Below, one piece after another: positions 1 through 11,391 of a stretch of 64,000 bases of DNA. The stretch comes from Undaria pinnatifida (taxonomy: Eukaryota; Sar; Phaeophyceae; Laminariales; Alariaceae): positions 9,800,311-9,864,310 of the forward strand of contig JABAKD010000010.1 in NCBI GenBank assembly GCA_012845835.1, read 5' to 3'. Every line of letters starts with the position of its first letter. The stretch's first letter is position 1. The position numbers and the translations under genes were made by a program. The notes under the pieces were generated by a model. The model ran no database searches. It was given only the letters and a program-made list of their open reading frames with translations, and was not told the origin of the DNA.

Positions 1-96
1 CTTTCGCCAAGAAACAAACACGCCGATAACCCCTGCCCCCCCCCCCACCCTCCCCCACAACAGCACACACACCCCAACGAACGCAAAACAACTCAC

Positions 97-2595
97 GAGG
101 CTCATGGCCATTCGCTGCGCATGAGTCCTGCCGGACTCTTGCAAGAGGGAGCCCAGGAGATCCGGGTGTGGCTCCTGTGGACGGATGATGGGCGACAAAA
201 GGTCTGGGTGCACCACCTCACGCAACTGCAGAACTGACACTGTCACGAACAGCATGAATGTTATGCCTAGCACCTATTCAAAGCAGGGAGTTGTGGAGGG
301 GTAGGAGGCGGTGGGCAGGGGAGAGGGGAGGGCGGGGGTGTACCGGCGTGGGAATTACAAGCAGCGTGAGCGTGCCAACCACAATTCAACATGCAAGCGT
401 CGGGGGGGGGGGAACACGAACTCCCAATTTAGAATGTGCTGCCGCGCTGGCCATTGCAGCAGTACTCAAGTACAGCAGTTGCACGACACTAGTAATAAAT
501 GCCGTACGCGCCACACGCGCTCGCAAAACACCGTACAAACACAAAAAATCACGCAAAACACAACAAAATCACGCAAAACACAACAAAATCACGCAAACAC
601 AACAACAGAACACAAAACACACAACAAAAATCACAACGAAAATGACAAGAACCAAAAATACATAAAAAAAGGTAGCACGCCAACCTCTCCCGACGCTCAC
701 CCAGTGCAGCAGCAGCGATCCGACGAGGTGCTGCGCCATGAAGCGCGCCCGGGCCTCGGCCGTGCACCCGAACAGCCCTAGGGTGGTCGCGTCCAGGCAA
801 GTCCCGAGGAGCAGAGGGAGAAGCAGCATCTTCAGCGACAGCAATAGCCCCACCTTCGTTCGTTCGTTTTTACCAACCCGCCGGAGGATAAAAACACACA
901 CACACAAGTATACCAGCAACAAAAGTTCGTTTGATCCGTCGGTACACCCGTCGGTTGGACGTTCCGTCCGTACATTTGCGGGTATCACAGTTTGTTCCGT
1001 CGGCACATTGATCGGTCGGTACATCCGACGATTGGTCGTGAATTCGGTATATTCATCAGTCGGTACATTCGTCGGTACCCGCCGGTCGGTCAGTCGTACC
1101 GGGAAGGAAGGTACGGGAAGGAGAGAGAAGGGAGGAGAGACAACGCGAGGGAAGGTACGGGCAGGCACGGGAAGGGAGATGAGAATGGAAGGGAAGGGAA
1201 GGGAAGGGAAGGGAAGGGAAGGGAAGGGAAGGGAAGGGAAGGGAAGGGAAGGGAAGGGAAGGGAAGGGAAGGGAAGGGAAGGGAAGGGAAGGGAAGGGAA
1301 GAAGTGATGTAAGGAAAGGTTAAGGTAACGTCCAAGAAAAATGAAACACTCTGCTGAAACGGAAAAAAAAAAAAAACAACGAAGACCGATCAAGCGTTGC
1401 AACATGTCAGCCGCCCCGAGTCTACGGCGCCAGCCATCGGCGAACTGACCGATTTACATGCGCGGGATATTGGGGCGTACGAGCAGTGTGAAGATAAATG
1501 TATTCGGTTCATCTAATGTATGTATATATATGTACCGGCTCTCGTGCGCACACAGAGATGCTGTTGTACGTGAAGGCTACAGGCCCAGCTAGTTAGCGCA
1601 ACGTCGGCTCTTCCGCCGCGTTCAAGGTTTCGATCCTAAGGGGGCTCTCCGTAATGTACGGCGATTGCCATACACCTCGTAACGTTTGCCGTGCACTCCT
1701 TGTTATACGGCGATTGCCGTGCATGCAATACGAACTATAAAGCAATTGCCGTACAGACTCCCCGATGATGTTTTGATAGGGCCTCTCCCGCAGGTCGACT
1801 AGGACTTTCCCGTAATGTAATGTGTCATACGGCGATCGACGTACTACGCATACTACGGCGATTGCCGTAGAGACACCCGATTAATAGCGATGGTGCAATA
1901 GGGCCGCTCTCCGGCAGATCGACCAGGATTGCTCCGCAGTGCATTGTACGGCGATTACCATACAAACATCGCAAAACACTTGTCAGAAAAAAACAGAACA
2001 TATCAATTGAGCATGTACGGTGATTGGCGTACAAAGACGCGAAATTTCTTGCCAGAGTCAAGCAAAACAAAAATAGATTGGGGTGAGTGCGTGGGTGGGT
2101 GAGTGGATGGGTGGGTTGGTGGATGAGTGAGTGGGTGGGTGGTGGGTCGGTGGGCGGTGCGCTCACCTTTACGACCGCGGCGGTGACCCTCATGGCCTTC
2201 CTCGCCCGCCTCAGGATCTGCGTGTTGGTGCGGTCGGATATCGCGTTGATGATGGTCCTCCACATGAACACCATCGAGGACATCACCTGCGTGCCGTTAT
2301 TTTGCCATCACCATCAGCATCATCATCGTCATCATCATCGTTGTCATCAAGGTCATCTTCAACATCAGCAATATGATATTTGTACAAGTTTTATGCAGCT
2401 ATTTCAACAATTATGAAACCCCCTTACCATGTAGCCCAGGCAAATCGTGGCCAGATCGGGGAGCCTGAGGGTATTCTCTTGCTCTTCCGAAGACGTCGCC
2501 AGGACGTACCAACTCTGCTGGGCAGACGCGGGTTGGAAAGGAAAGGAAAGGGTCCAGTTAGAAAAATACACACAACGACGACGACAACGACAACG

Positions 2596-2665
<70 letters not shown>

Positions 2666-5600
2666 CCGCCACACCACCACAACACAACTAAAGGCCGTTG
2701 CTCGCCTGGACGACTTCTCGCAATTCCAAGAACTCCGACCGTCCCCCCAGACTGGCCAGCACGTGGGGGTCCAGGTACTTCGAGACAGCGTGAACAACGC
2801 TGTCAATCGATCACGGCATGGGACATGGCAAATAGGCGGAGGACGAAAAACGTGGCGGAGGCGGTGGCAAAGGGGGAGGGGGGTGGGCTAGGGTATCGTG
2901 GTGGGTATCGTGGCAACCGAGAAGACGACAGTGCCGCCGGAAAACACGACAGCTCTGGCGGAAAAATGCGCACCCCAAGTACAACGTAGCCGCAGCATCG
3001 GGCCGCGCCATATCGCGACAATAACTCCAAAGCCACCGCGTAACGGCCACGCAAGAGCCACGAAATAGTCACGCAAGCGCTACGCAAAGAGTCACACAGC
3101 GGCAACGCAAAGAGTAACACAAGAGCACCCTCGAGAGCCGCGCGAGAGCAAGGCATGCGCACTACCTTGATTGTGCGATATGCTGGAGACACCCGCGCTT
3201 GTTGGGTTTAACATTAACAAAAATCAGTGAGTTCGCAAGTAAGAGGCACGGCAAGGAGGGCAGTGTAAAACGAACGTCAACAATGCGTTAACGCTTTTGA
3301 GACCTCAAAGGGAAAAATGACGAATAAAAATGGGGATTGCCCCATCGGTCACATGTCGTAACGCGGGCGGGCGGGTGGGTTGGGTGACACCAGGTATTAT
3401 TGCGTCTGAGCGACGGTTGAAGGAGTTGAACGACAAAACTCGTGTACTGCTCCGCGCCCATGTTGGACTAGGATAGGCGGTTGGCAATACCACTTTTCTA
3501 GTGTTGGGTGTTTTCTACGTACCTGAGTCCCTAAGGGGCTAACACGTTGTACTACGAACACTTTTAGGTGCTCAGGACAGCGTTTTCAAACAGCGGAGGA
3601 TTTCCAAACACAACACCCACCCTCGCACATACACACGCTGCAAAACAGAGCCACATGCAAGCAAGCGCGCAACAGTGGCGTGGGGAGGCGCAACCGACCT
3701 ACCTGGCGCCGATCGAGAAGGGGAAGAAAGCAAACAGCCCGAGGTAGGCCCCGTGGAAGGCCAGCAGCCACAGGACATTCCGCAAGAGCATCGTCACGGG
3801 GCCTCGAATCCCCAGCAGCTCATCGATAGCCATGTGCACGTCCAGGTCTCCATCCATAAACACGTCTTCCAAATCATCCTCCCCTTCCCCTTCCGCTTCC
3901 CCCCCCGCTCCACCCCCTTGCTCCCCCTCTTCGCCTCCCGCCACCGCGGCCGCCGCAGCCCCCCGCGGCTCTGCGCCTGCCACCACCGGTCTGCCTAGCC
4001 CCCTGTCTTCTTCGTCCATCCCGACCCTTGGCGCCTCCTCGTTGGCGCTAACTCCGAGGGCGCCCGCCCCGTCCGGGCGACGAGACACGCCAACGTCATC
4101 CTCATCATCGTCTTCTATCGTCGGTGCCCGGGGCAACGCTACCGTCGGCTCCGTGCCAGCGGCCTCGCTTCCTGTTGCAGAGGGGTTACTTTCCGGGCCC
4201 TCCGCCGTTGTTGCCGCCGCTGTTGTTGCCGCAGCTACCGCTTTGCCGTCCCCCCGGCCTTCAACGCCCGCCGATGCCCCCGCCAGCTCTGCAGCGAAAC
4301 TGTTTCTCTTGGGAACGGGCGAGCGGTGTTCCTCTCCAAAGAAGTGGTATAAGCGGGGGGCATCGTCCTCCTCTCCCTCTTCCTTCTGCCCCTCACTGCC
4401 GACTTCCAATTCAGCGGCACCCGTACCCTTGCCCTCATCCACGACTCCATCGGTCGGAGCACGGGAAATATCGCCCTCCTTGGTCTCGCTCGTCCCGTCG
4501 CCGACGGACCCTTCCCACTCCCGCCCTCGCCCTCGCCCCCGACCCCGCCGGCCGGCGGTCTCCGCTGTGCCTTGCCGGCGAGCGTCAAACATCGCTGTCG
4601 TCTTCGCCACTGCCTGAGGCTCTGGTGCCGCCACCGTCGTCGCGAAGTTCGCAGCCGTCCCCGTCGCCGCTACATCGTTCACTCGACCGCCCCTGAAGCA
4701 CCACTTCTTCTCCTTCCCCCTCCCCTCCTCCCCCCTCTCCTCCTTTCGCCCTTCCCCGTCTCGTGCCTCCTGTCCGACCCCGAACGATGTTCGCCTATCA
4801 GCGTTACGGTCGCTATCATCCTGGCCACTGCCCTTGATTTCATTCCGGCCACCGCCTTCTTCTCCTAACGCGGCACGTGCAACGGTGTTTCCTCCTCCTC
4901 CTCCGTCCATTCCCTCCCCCCGCCGCCCCTCTCCCCCGCTGCCTCCACCGCCGCCACCACCGCCACCGCCGCCACCGCCGTGGTCAGCATTTTCTGGCTG
5001 CACAGGCGGTACAAGCTGCGGCGCACGCGCTGGTGCAAGCGGTGGCTGTTCTTCTTGGTCGTGGTTGTCGACACGGAGGTCGTCCATCGCTTCCGCCATG
5101 GCTTCGACGAGGTTCATTCCGTCCAAACCGACGCCGCCCCAATCATCCCTGTTGGCGTAAGGACAGTAAGGGAAGGATGAGGGAAGGATGAGGGGGGATA
5201 GATGAGACGCGTGCTACAAGCTGCTATGTATGAGAAGCGGAAATATAATTCTCCAACGGAAGAAAGCAAGGGGGGGAGGGGCAGGAGGAGACGGGGGGGG
5301 GGGGTGGGGGGCGACGCGATGGGGGGGGGGAGCGGGCAAGGCGTGGCTGCGGTGCCAACGAGGCGAAATTTTTTTAGGGCACAACATAAACATACAGCCA
5401 GCCCACAGTGCGTAATTTTCTGCCGCTACTGCTGCCGCCGCTGCTACCGTGTGCGGGGCGCGGAAACATATAATTCGGAAGGAATGGAGGGTGAGGGGTC
5501 GCATCGCGCCGCACAGCACCACACCGCACCTCAGCAGCTGATCCGCAAGGAAGTCCGCGAAGGTCATGAGGGAGAGGAACGACAGGATTATGGCCGCCGT

Positions 5601-7831
5601 GACGATGATGCCCGAGATGCAGTCGCTCCAGATGCACGCCGCGTTCAGCCGCTGGAGGAACAGCTGGGGCAGTAGGACTCTCGTTCGGTAGATCCAGATC
5701 CGGTACCTGCGACCAATAGACCGACGCCAATAGGGTTACGCGCCCGACGAAAAAAACGCAACGCCACAAGACGCGGCAGGCGCACTAGTTTGCGGGGGCA
5801 TCAACCTACCGACCGACCAACCGGACAGCATCAATCAGCTGATCGATCAACCGACCGACCGAACTACCGAACAGCACCAACCGATGGAAGATCATTCGGA
5901 ACATCGTCTTGAAAAATGTATAGCACACCCAACCACAACGCCTCCTCCTAAACTTTTGCCGAAACAATGCCAGCGCGACCGACTCGGTCGCTTCCACCGC
6001 GCCGGTTGTGGGTACATGACGCAAAAGTGTAAGGAGAGATTTCATGGAACTGGAAATAGAACAACGAGACCGGTCCACTCCTTTTGATTTCGACCATGGA
6101 CCTGTGCTTTTTTGTATTTGCCATGTACTGCAGTCGGCGGGGGGGGGCGGGGGGGGGGTCGAAAACTCACAGCCAGCTTGTGCACACCGGCACGAACATA
6201 AGCCACAGAATCGCCACTATCACAACTCGCACGAGCAGCGGCAGCCACTCCACCACGGCCTTTTTCATGCAGGTGGCCAGCACCTACAAGAGAGCGAGCA
6301 GGGGCAAGGTGCACAAGAGAGTAGGGGACGGCACAACAGCAGCAGCGTCACATATATAAATCAAACGACAGCGCACTGCACACAACCCGATGTTGCCCTC
6401 AAAACGTGAAAAAAAAAACCTGGCAGTGTAAACAATTACCGGTAGAAGTTAGAACTGATACACGCTACATGCCTAATATCAGACAAAAGGTCGGTATGCG
6501 GCGCTCATTCGGCGCGCAGGATCAAGAGGCAGGACGTCACATGTGTGTACGTCGCGACAAACCACGGAGTTGGCAGGCGGCCGATCATCCAACAAAAGCT
6601 TCCTCCGCTGCCCCTCCCTTACCCCCCTCCCGCCACGGCATCTAATCTCCAATGCTCCTCCCCCCACCCCAACCGTCCACGCTTCGTTCCTCCGGTTAGG
6701 TCAGACAACGACCGAGGCCAACAAAAAAAACACCCGAGAAATCATGGACACAAACAGCGAATGCTGTACACAGACGGAAAATCATGGACACACACAGCCA
6801 ACTAATCACGGACACATGACCAACTGATCATTGATCGTGTACGCAACCGATCACGCACATGAAACAAGTCATGGACACACACAGCCAACATACCACGAAC
6901 ACACACAACCAATAAACGAGGACACTCACAACCAACTTGATCACGGGCGCATACAAACAAATCATGGACACGCACCTGGTAGACCGGTACGAACTGAGGG
7001 GCGTTTGGGTCGTAGACGGGGGTGAAGCGAAATAGTGCCCCGCACAGCTCGCACGTATCCTTCCCGCTGTGCCGGAGCCACTCCAGGAGACAGTCCTCGT
7101 GCGTGTGCCTTCATTCGCAGTCATCGACGGTGCAATAAAAAACTAGCCGCATCGAAATCGTATCGTATCGTATTGTACCATAAACGCATAATATAACATC
7201 GAATCAATTGCACTAGAAAAAAGTAACAGAGGGAAAAGTAACAGAGGGGAAGTGCCAGGTATATCAAGTATCGTATAGGAGCGGTAGGTTGCAGGATGGA
7301 CTTAAATGCAACATTAAGATGGATATTTGCGTCTGTCTGTCTGACTGCTGTATGCTTGTATTTCTCTGTCTCGCCGCCACCTATCTGTCTCTCCCTCCCC
7401 ATCCCTTCACCTCCGATCCCCCGCCCTTTTTCCCTCTCTATCCGTGTCTCGGTTTCACGCGCGCGGTCGTCGGCAACCACTCGTGCCGCCGGCGCTGCCA
7501 TCAATGATTCCAAGCGTCCTCGGCTCCACAAAGACACCGCAAATGCCCCACAAAATATTTCACAAAGACACCTTAAAGGTTCCATACATTTTTAACAAGA
7601 AAATTCACATAAGGTTTCACAAAGGTTCCATAAAGGAACCGCTAAGGTTGCGAAAAAGTGTTACAAAATGTTCAACCACATTTTTCACAAAGGTTCCACA
7701 ATTTTTTCGTACATGATGGATCCGCTGCAGAGGCACGGCGCGTGCAGGCGGCGTCCGGGCTCCGGTTCCCCCCTGCAGACGCGGCACTCGGGCGGCTCCT
7801 GCACGGGCAGGCAACGGGACAACGTCGACAT
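97..7831 (-). CDS. MARCH6: Doa10/MARCH6-type RING-CH E3 ubiquitin ligase (N-terminal part)
   Basis: ER-membrane E3 ligase of ER-associated degradation. Exons: 7831-7713, 7108-6976, 6283-6171, 5706-5530, 5148-3703, 2799-2689, 2512-2428, 2286-2167, 853-701, 273-97; all phases match and most donors are GTGAGN. Together they give 878 residues. The RING-CH finger has all eight ligands (C16, C19, C33, C35, H43, C46, C59, C62). At least six membrane segments follow: exon 3, exon 4, the end of exon 5, exons 7-8, exon 9 and the exon 9/10 junction. Exon 5 adds about 400 acidic, Gly/Ala-rich, probably disordered residues between segments 2 and 3, where human MARCH6 also has an acidic linker. The start at 7831 is the first in-frame ATG after a stop, 15 residues before the first zinc ligand. 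The 2799-2689 donor (GTTGTG) and its partner acceptor are the weakest junction. The remaining membrane segments lie beyond the left edge. Confidence 0.9.
900..1100. repeat. Degenerate minisatellite, CGTCGGTACAT-like units
   Basis: Variants of CGTCGGTACAT recur roughly every 20-25 bases inside an intron of the Doa10-type gene. No coding signal is seen. Confidence 0.5.
1187..1300. repeat. (GGGAA)n microsatellite
   Basis: About 22 nearly perfect GGGAA units in an intron of the Doa10-type gene. The long open frames across it in several phases are artefacts of the repeat. Confidence 0.95.
1640..2040. repeat. Degenerate tandem repeat with TACGGCGATTGCCGTA core
   Basis: The near-palindrome TACGGCGATTGCCGTA and variants occur about seven times. 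A longer unit (TAGGGC, then a CAGGTCGACTAGGA-like segment, then TACGGCGAT) is duplicated near 1775-1840 and 1905-1960. Intronic. Confidence 0.6.
2566..2667. repeat. (CAA)n/(CGA)n microsatellite
   Basis: About 100 bases of CAA with a few CGA units at one end, in the intron between Doa10-type exons 6 and 7. It lies very close to the exon-6 donor, which makes that junction hard to place. Confidence 0.95.
6755..6975. repeat. Degenerate minisatellite, ATCATGGACACACACAGCCA-like units
   Basis: Units of about 22-27 bases related to ATCATGGACACACACAGCCA recur through the intron just downstream of the exon that encodes the second half of the RING-CH finger. Confidence 0.65.
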
Positions 7832-8480
7832 GAGTCTGGTGGTGGCGGATGATAACAATGAGGATCAGCGGGCAGTAGCAGCAGTAACGAAGTGGAGTAG
7901 CAAGAGAGCAGCGGCGTCAGCAGCAGCAGCAGCGGCGGCGGCGGCGGCAGCGACAGCAGCAAACACAACAGAGTAGGGGTCCCAGAATGATAACCACTTT
8001 CAAGGTATTCTATTAATAGCGTCGTACAAACATAAGCTGGCAAATGTCACTTGCGTAAAAAAAAAAAGTGATACATAGACGTGTCGCACGATACACGATA
8101 TACTTCGAAACTACACAGACTGCAGCCGAAAGCAACCTCAGCGTCTGCACTGCTACTGCACGCTGCTGGCTTTATACAGTGTTAATGTCTGGAGTGATTT
8201 CTGTACCCAACGACACCATTGCCTGACACGACTTAGACAACAAGTATCCTGTCTGATGTGCCGCTGGCGTCTACTGAAGAGCGAAAGCGAGACCATACCA
8301 AACCGCCTTCGCTGCTGCCGGAGGGCCCAAAAAGTGAAAAAAAAAAACGAAAAAAAACGAAAACAAACTACGCTACGCAACGTTTGTATCCATATTGGGT
8401 ACGCGCATTGTATTCATGCGAAGCTCCACTCGTCTTTTTGTGCTCTTGCTTTTTTTTTATCATCGCGATCTATTCCCAGC

Positions 8481-8647
8481 TCAACTCGCCGGAGCTTTTC
8501 CGAACGACCGACCGCCTGGACAAGCCGTGGTCACAGCTGTGGCTCTTTCTTCCCTCCGGTACACGCCTTCATTTATGTCGCGCATGGAGTTCAGCATTCC
8601 CACCGCTTGTCGATTTTCATCGATTGTTGCCAACTCACGCTCTCGCG
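8481..8647 (-). other. Possible terminal exon or repeat-derived ORF
   Basis: After a possible acceptor (TTTCTGTAAG) a 55-residue frame opens with RERELATIDENRQAVGML and ends at TGA (8483-8481). The same RERELAT(I/L)DE start recurs on the plus strand near 39650. The stretch GTGACCACGGCTTGTCCAG recurs at about 35382. So this may belong to a dispersed family and not to a single-copy gene. Function unknown. Confidence 0.25.
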
Positions 8648-8758
8648 CTTACAGAAACGATCATACCACCTTAGGGACTTCGGAGGGAACCCAGCGGCGA
8701 CGCGAAGAAGAGTAGGCTGTTGGGGTACACAGAAGTTTCTGGCCTTGCTTTTCGCATA

Positions 8759-8940
8759 CAGTAGGGGGTCCCCAATAAGGTGGGCTGAGTAAGGCGCTGC
8801 CCCGATATAAGGCGGTCAAAATCGCTTGGCGCGACCGCGGAATGGCGCTCATAACGTGGGACGAATAAGGCGGCTTCCCCAAATAAGGCTGTCGTGTTGC
8901 TCTCGCACACCACCTCCGCCTTACTGGGGGACCCCTTCTG
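8759..8940. mobile_element. 182-bp MITE with TA target-site duplication (Tc1/mariner-like)
   Basis: The left end CAGTAGGGGGTCCCCAATAA is matched on the opposite strand at the right end by CAGAAGGGGTCCCCCAGTAA. Both ends are flanked by TA. The interior repeats ATAAGGCGG-like units and has no coding capacity. Inverted repeats starting CAGT with a TA duplication are typical of Tc1/mariner-derived MITEs; the superfamily is inferred. Confidence 0.7.
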
Positions 8941-10452
8941 TATTCCAGCCACATCCATTCTCCCCAACACACCCGCCAGCTACGACAGACCAGCACGCAA
9001 CGACGGTGGAGTCCCGCCGCAGCGTCTCTCGTCGTGTAAAACCCTCAACTCGAGGTGTGCATGTGTACATCACGCCACAAAACCCGTCTCTGTTTTTTTT
9101 TTGTTTTCATCCTCCGGCGGATGGGGAAAAATAAAGCTTTAGCTCACCACACTTCCACGTATTTTCATACGCGTCGTGGGTCGATTTAACTCAGTTGCTT
9201 TCGCAGCTCAACGCTAGCTGGTGCACCCTTCACCCGTCACATCCTGTCGCTGTAGCTCTCACAGTCGCGAAGCCAGCACCTAGCCCTAGCCCAAGAACTA
9301 ACCCGAAAATCAATGCCTGACATGTGGGGATGACTCCTAAACGTCCCCGTACTCGTTATTTAATGTTCGCTTACATCGTCGAGATTATCAGTTTCTCACC
9401 CCAACCCTATTCCTAACCCAAATCCGGACCGCAAGGCCTGAAACCCGAGGGTGGCTCTACATGTCCTCGTAGTCGTGATTTAAAAGTCGCCCACGTAGTA
9501 GTGATTATCAGTTCCGCAAAACTCTAGCTCTAGTGATGCGTTGATTGCCGAGGATCGCGCCCGCAGCAGTACCAGTACCCAGTACCCAGGGTAGTGGGAC
9601 CCAGGTACATGCCCTGAACTATTATTAACAGTTAATAACACGACTCGTACATACCAGCCGTGTACATATAATATGGGGCACATTTCCAGGTGCAGCAGTG
9701 CGTCATATCTCCATCGATACACGAAATATTAATCATGGAACGTCATTTTTTAGTTTGTCAGCACGCGTATGGACCACGGTACCTCTGCGTGATGCGAACT
9801 ATAGCAATCCAACAATACAACGAACACCGTGCGTTTGCTGTCTGCTGCCATTTCCCTATACGCATGCTTCAATGGCACGGAGTCAGGGAGGACACCAACG
9901 CAACTCGGAACCAAACACTTCCGACTTCTGACGAGGACACCCCGAGAGATCTACTGCTGTAGACAGCATGTAATGTATTATAATAAAATAACTACCTGGT
10001 ATCTGGTACCTGGTACCTGGTATTACTATCACCAGTATTCCTCGTACACATGGTGAGCTCTCTGCATTAACACCAGTATTCCTCGTACACATGGTGAGCT
10101 CTCTGCTCTGGAGCCAAAATTAACCTGAAAACAACGCAAATGCCCCTCCGGGATACTCCGGACTCCGGAGCACCAGGCACAGCTTTTGTCCAGTACATCA
10201 TACGTACAGGGTACCGGTATGTAAGGTGTACGGGTACATCGGTACATAATGCCGGAGTACTAAGAAAACTGAAAACGCGAACGAGACGGGAGCAGCATGT
10301 CAGCTGAGTGAGAGATCAGAAACAAACGCTGCAGTTTGCGAGTCCGCAGGCAAAACCTTCAAAGTGCCAACTCTCTACCCATTCCCCACCTAACTGTCCT
10401 CAATCAAAGCTCTTTATTCCCCCACGATCTCTTTCAGTCTCTTGTCACTCAC

Positions 10453-10608
10453 ATCTTCGCCCAAGGCAACAGTACGAGAGTCCTCGGCAGGCGAGGCACC
10501 CCCCCCCGCGCCTCGGGGTTGATCTCCGTCGATCAAAAAGTCCAGCCTGCCGCTTAGAGTCCGAACAAGCGTATTCAGCGTCCGCTGATCCTCCCCCTCG
10601 AACTCCAT
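10453..10608 (-). CDS. Possible first exon of an unidentified protein
   Basis: Opens at an ATG (10608-10606) as MEFEGEDQRTLNTLVRTL, stays open for 52 codons and ends at a perfect donor, GTGAGT (10452-10447). A CTGCAG just upstream could alternatively be an acceptor (exon start 10622). The composition is protein-like, not repeat-like. No partner exon was joined with confidence: the frame at 8647-8481 does not fit by phase. No family was recognised, and a chance ORF is possible. Confidence 0.3.
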
Positions 10609-11391
10609 TATTTCATTCGGTGCTGCAGGGGGGAAGGGCCCCTGCCGTGACTAGCAGACCGAAGAGAGTCCCGGCAATGTGACTGATATCTGCCCCCACC
10701 ACCAAGCTCAGAGCCAGCTTACTACGGGCCCTATGTGGTGCCGCCCCAAATCGTGACAAAATTCCCATGTGAAACATTTTTAGTCTCATCTTTAAGAAAC
10801 CCGGTGCTCCGATTTAGCGTACTCCGATTCCGACGCCTCTGCGATTTTTCAGCAGCACCTGTGCCTATTGAGTACTGTGAGAAGGGCTGTGAGAACGAGG
10901 ACACCACAGTAACCGGCTGACAGCAGCTATGGTGAGTGATCCGAGAGTACTCCACCGTTGATAGCTGCTGAAGTGCTATCCTTGTGTTTATCACGTCGCC
11001 CAAAACTCACCAATTCGCTCATCGCATCATCCCCATAGATCATGCCGTCTCATCATGCTTACTTTCCTGTTTTTAGGTAACAGGAGATCAACTTCGTGCA
11101 TAAAATACACCTGCTGCTGTGCTCTGTGCTCTGTGTTCTGTGTTCGTGTGCTGCAGATCGTACAGAGAGTGGGTGCAAACCGCAACGGTCTCGTACGAAG
11201 CTCATATCAGTGCTTTCATCACGCCGTGCTGATACACGTGCTGACTTTCGATAAAAGCAAGCCTTCTCGCGCTGTCTTTAATAAAATACAGAATACCTGG
11301 TACCTGCTGTGCTCTTGTGCTCTGTGCTCGTCTCCGTCGCTACGTTTTAAACTCAACGGTTTAGGCACACCATGTCCGGTCCGATTTGCAG

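Larger units (their letters stand above)
7832..10452. other. Mostly non-coding interval upstream of the Doa10-type gene
   Basis: Holds the presumed promoter of the minus-strand ligase gene (from 7832 upward), a short GCAGCAGCGGCGG run near 7918-7965, a MITE (8759-8940), a weak exon candidate (8481-8647), and a duplicated block of about 42 bases at 10031-10110 beside repeated TACCTGGTA palindromes. No conserved gene was recognised here. Confidence 0.5.

Noticed and set aside
569-1405. Long frames across the GGGAA array on both strands
   Set aside because: The pentanucleotide repeat has no stop codon in several frames; the frames are repeat artefacts inside a Doa10-type intron.
1588-1640. tRNA-like stretch with TAGTTAGCGCAACG and GGTTTCGATCC
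   Set aside because: The two boxes are suggestive, but the T-loop has an extra base and the acceptor stem does not pair.
3832-4617. 261-codon plus-strand frame
   Set aside because: Antisense shadow of the Gly/Ala/Glu-rich exon 5 of the ligase gene.
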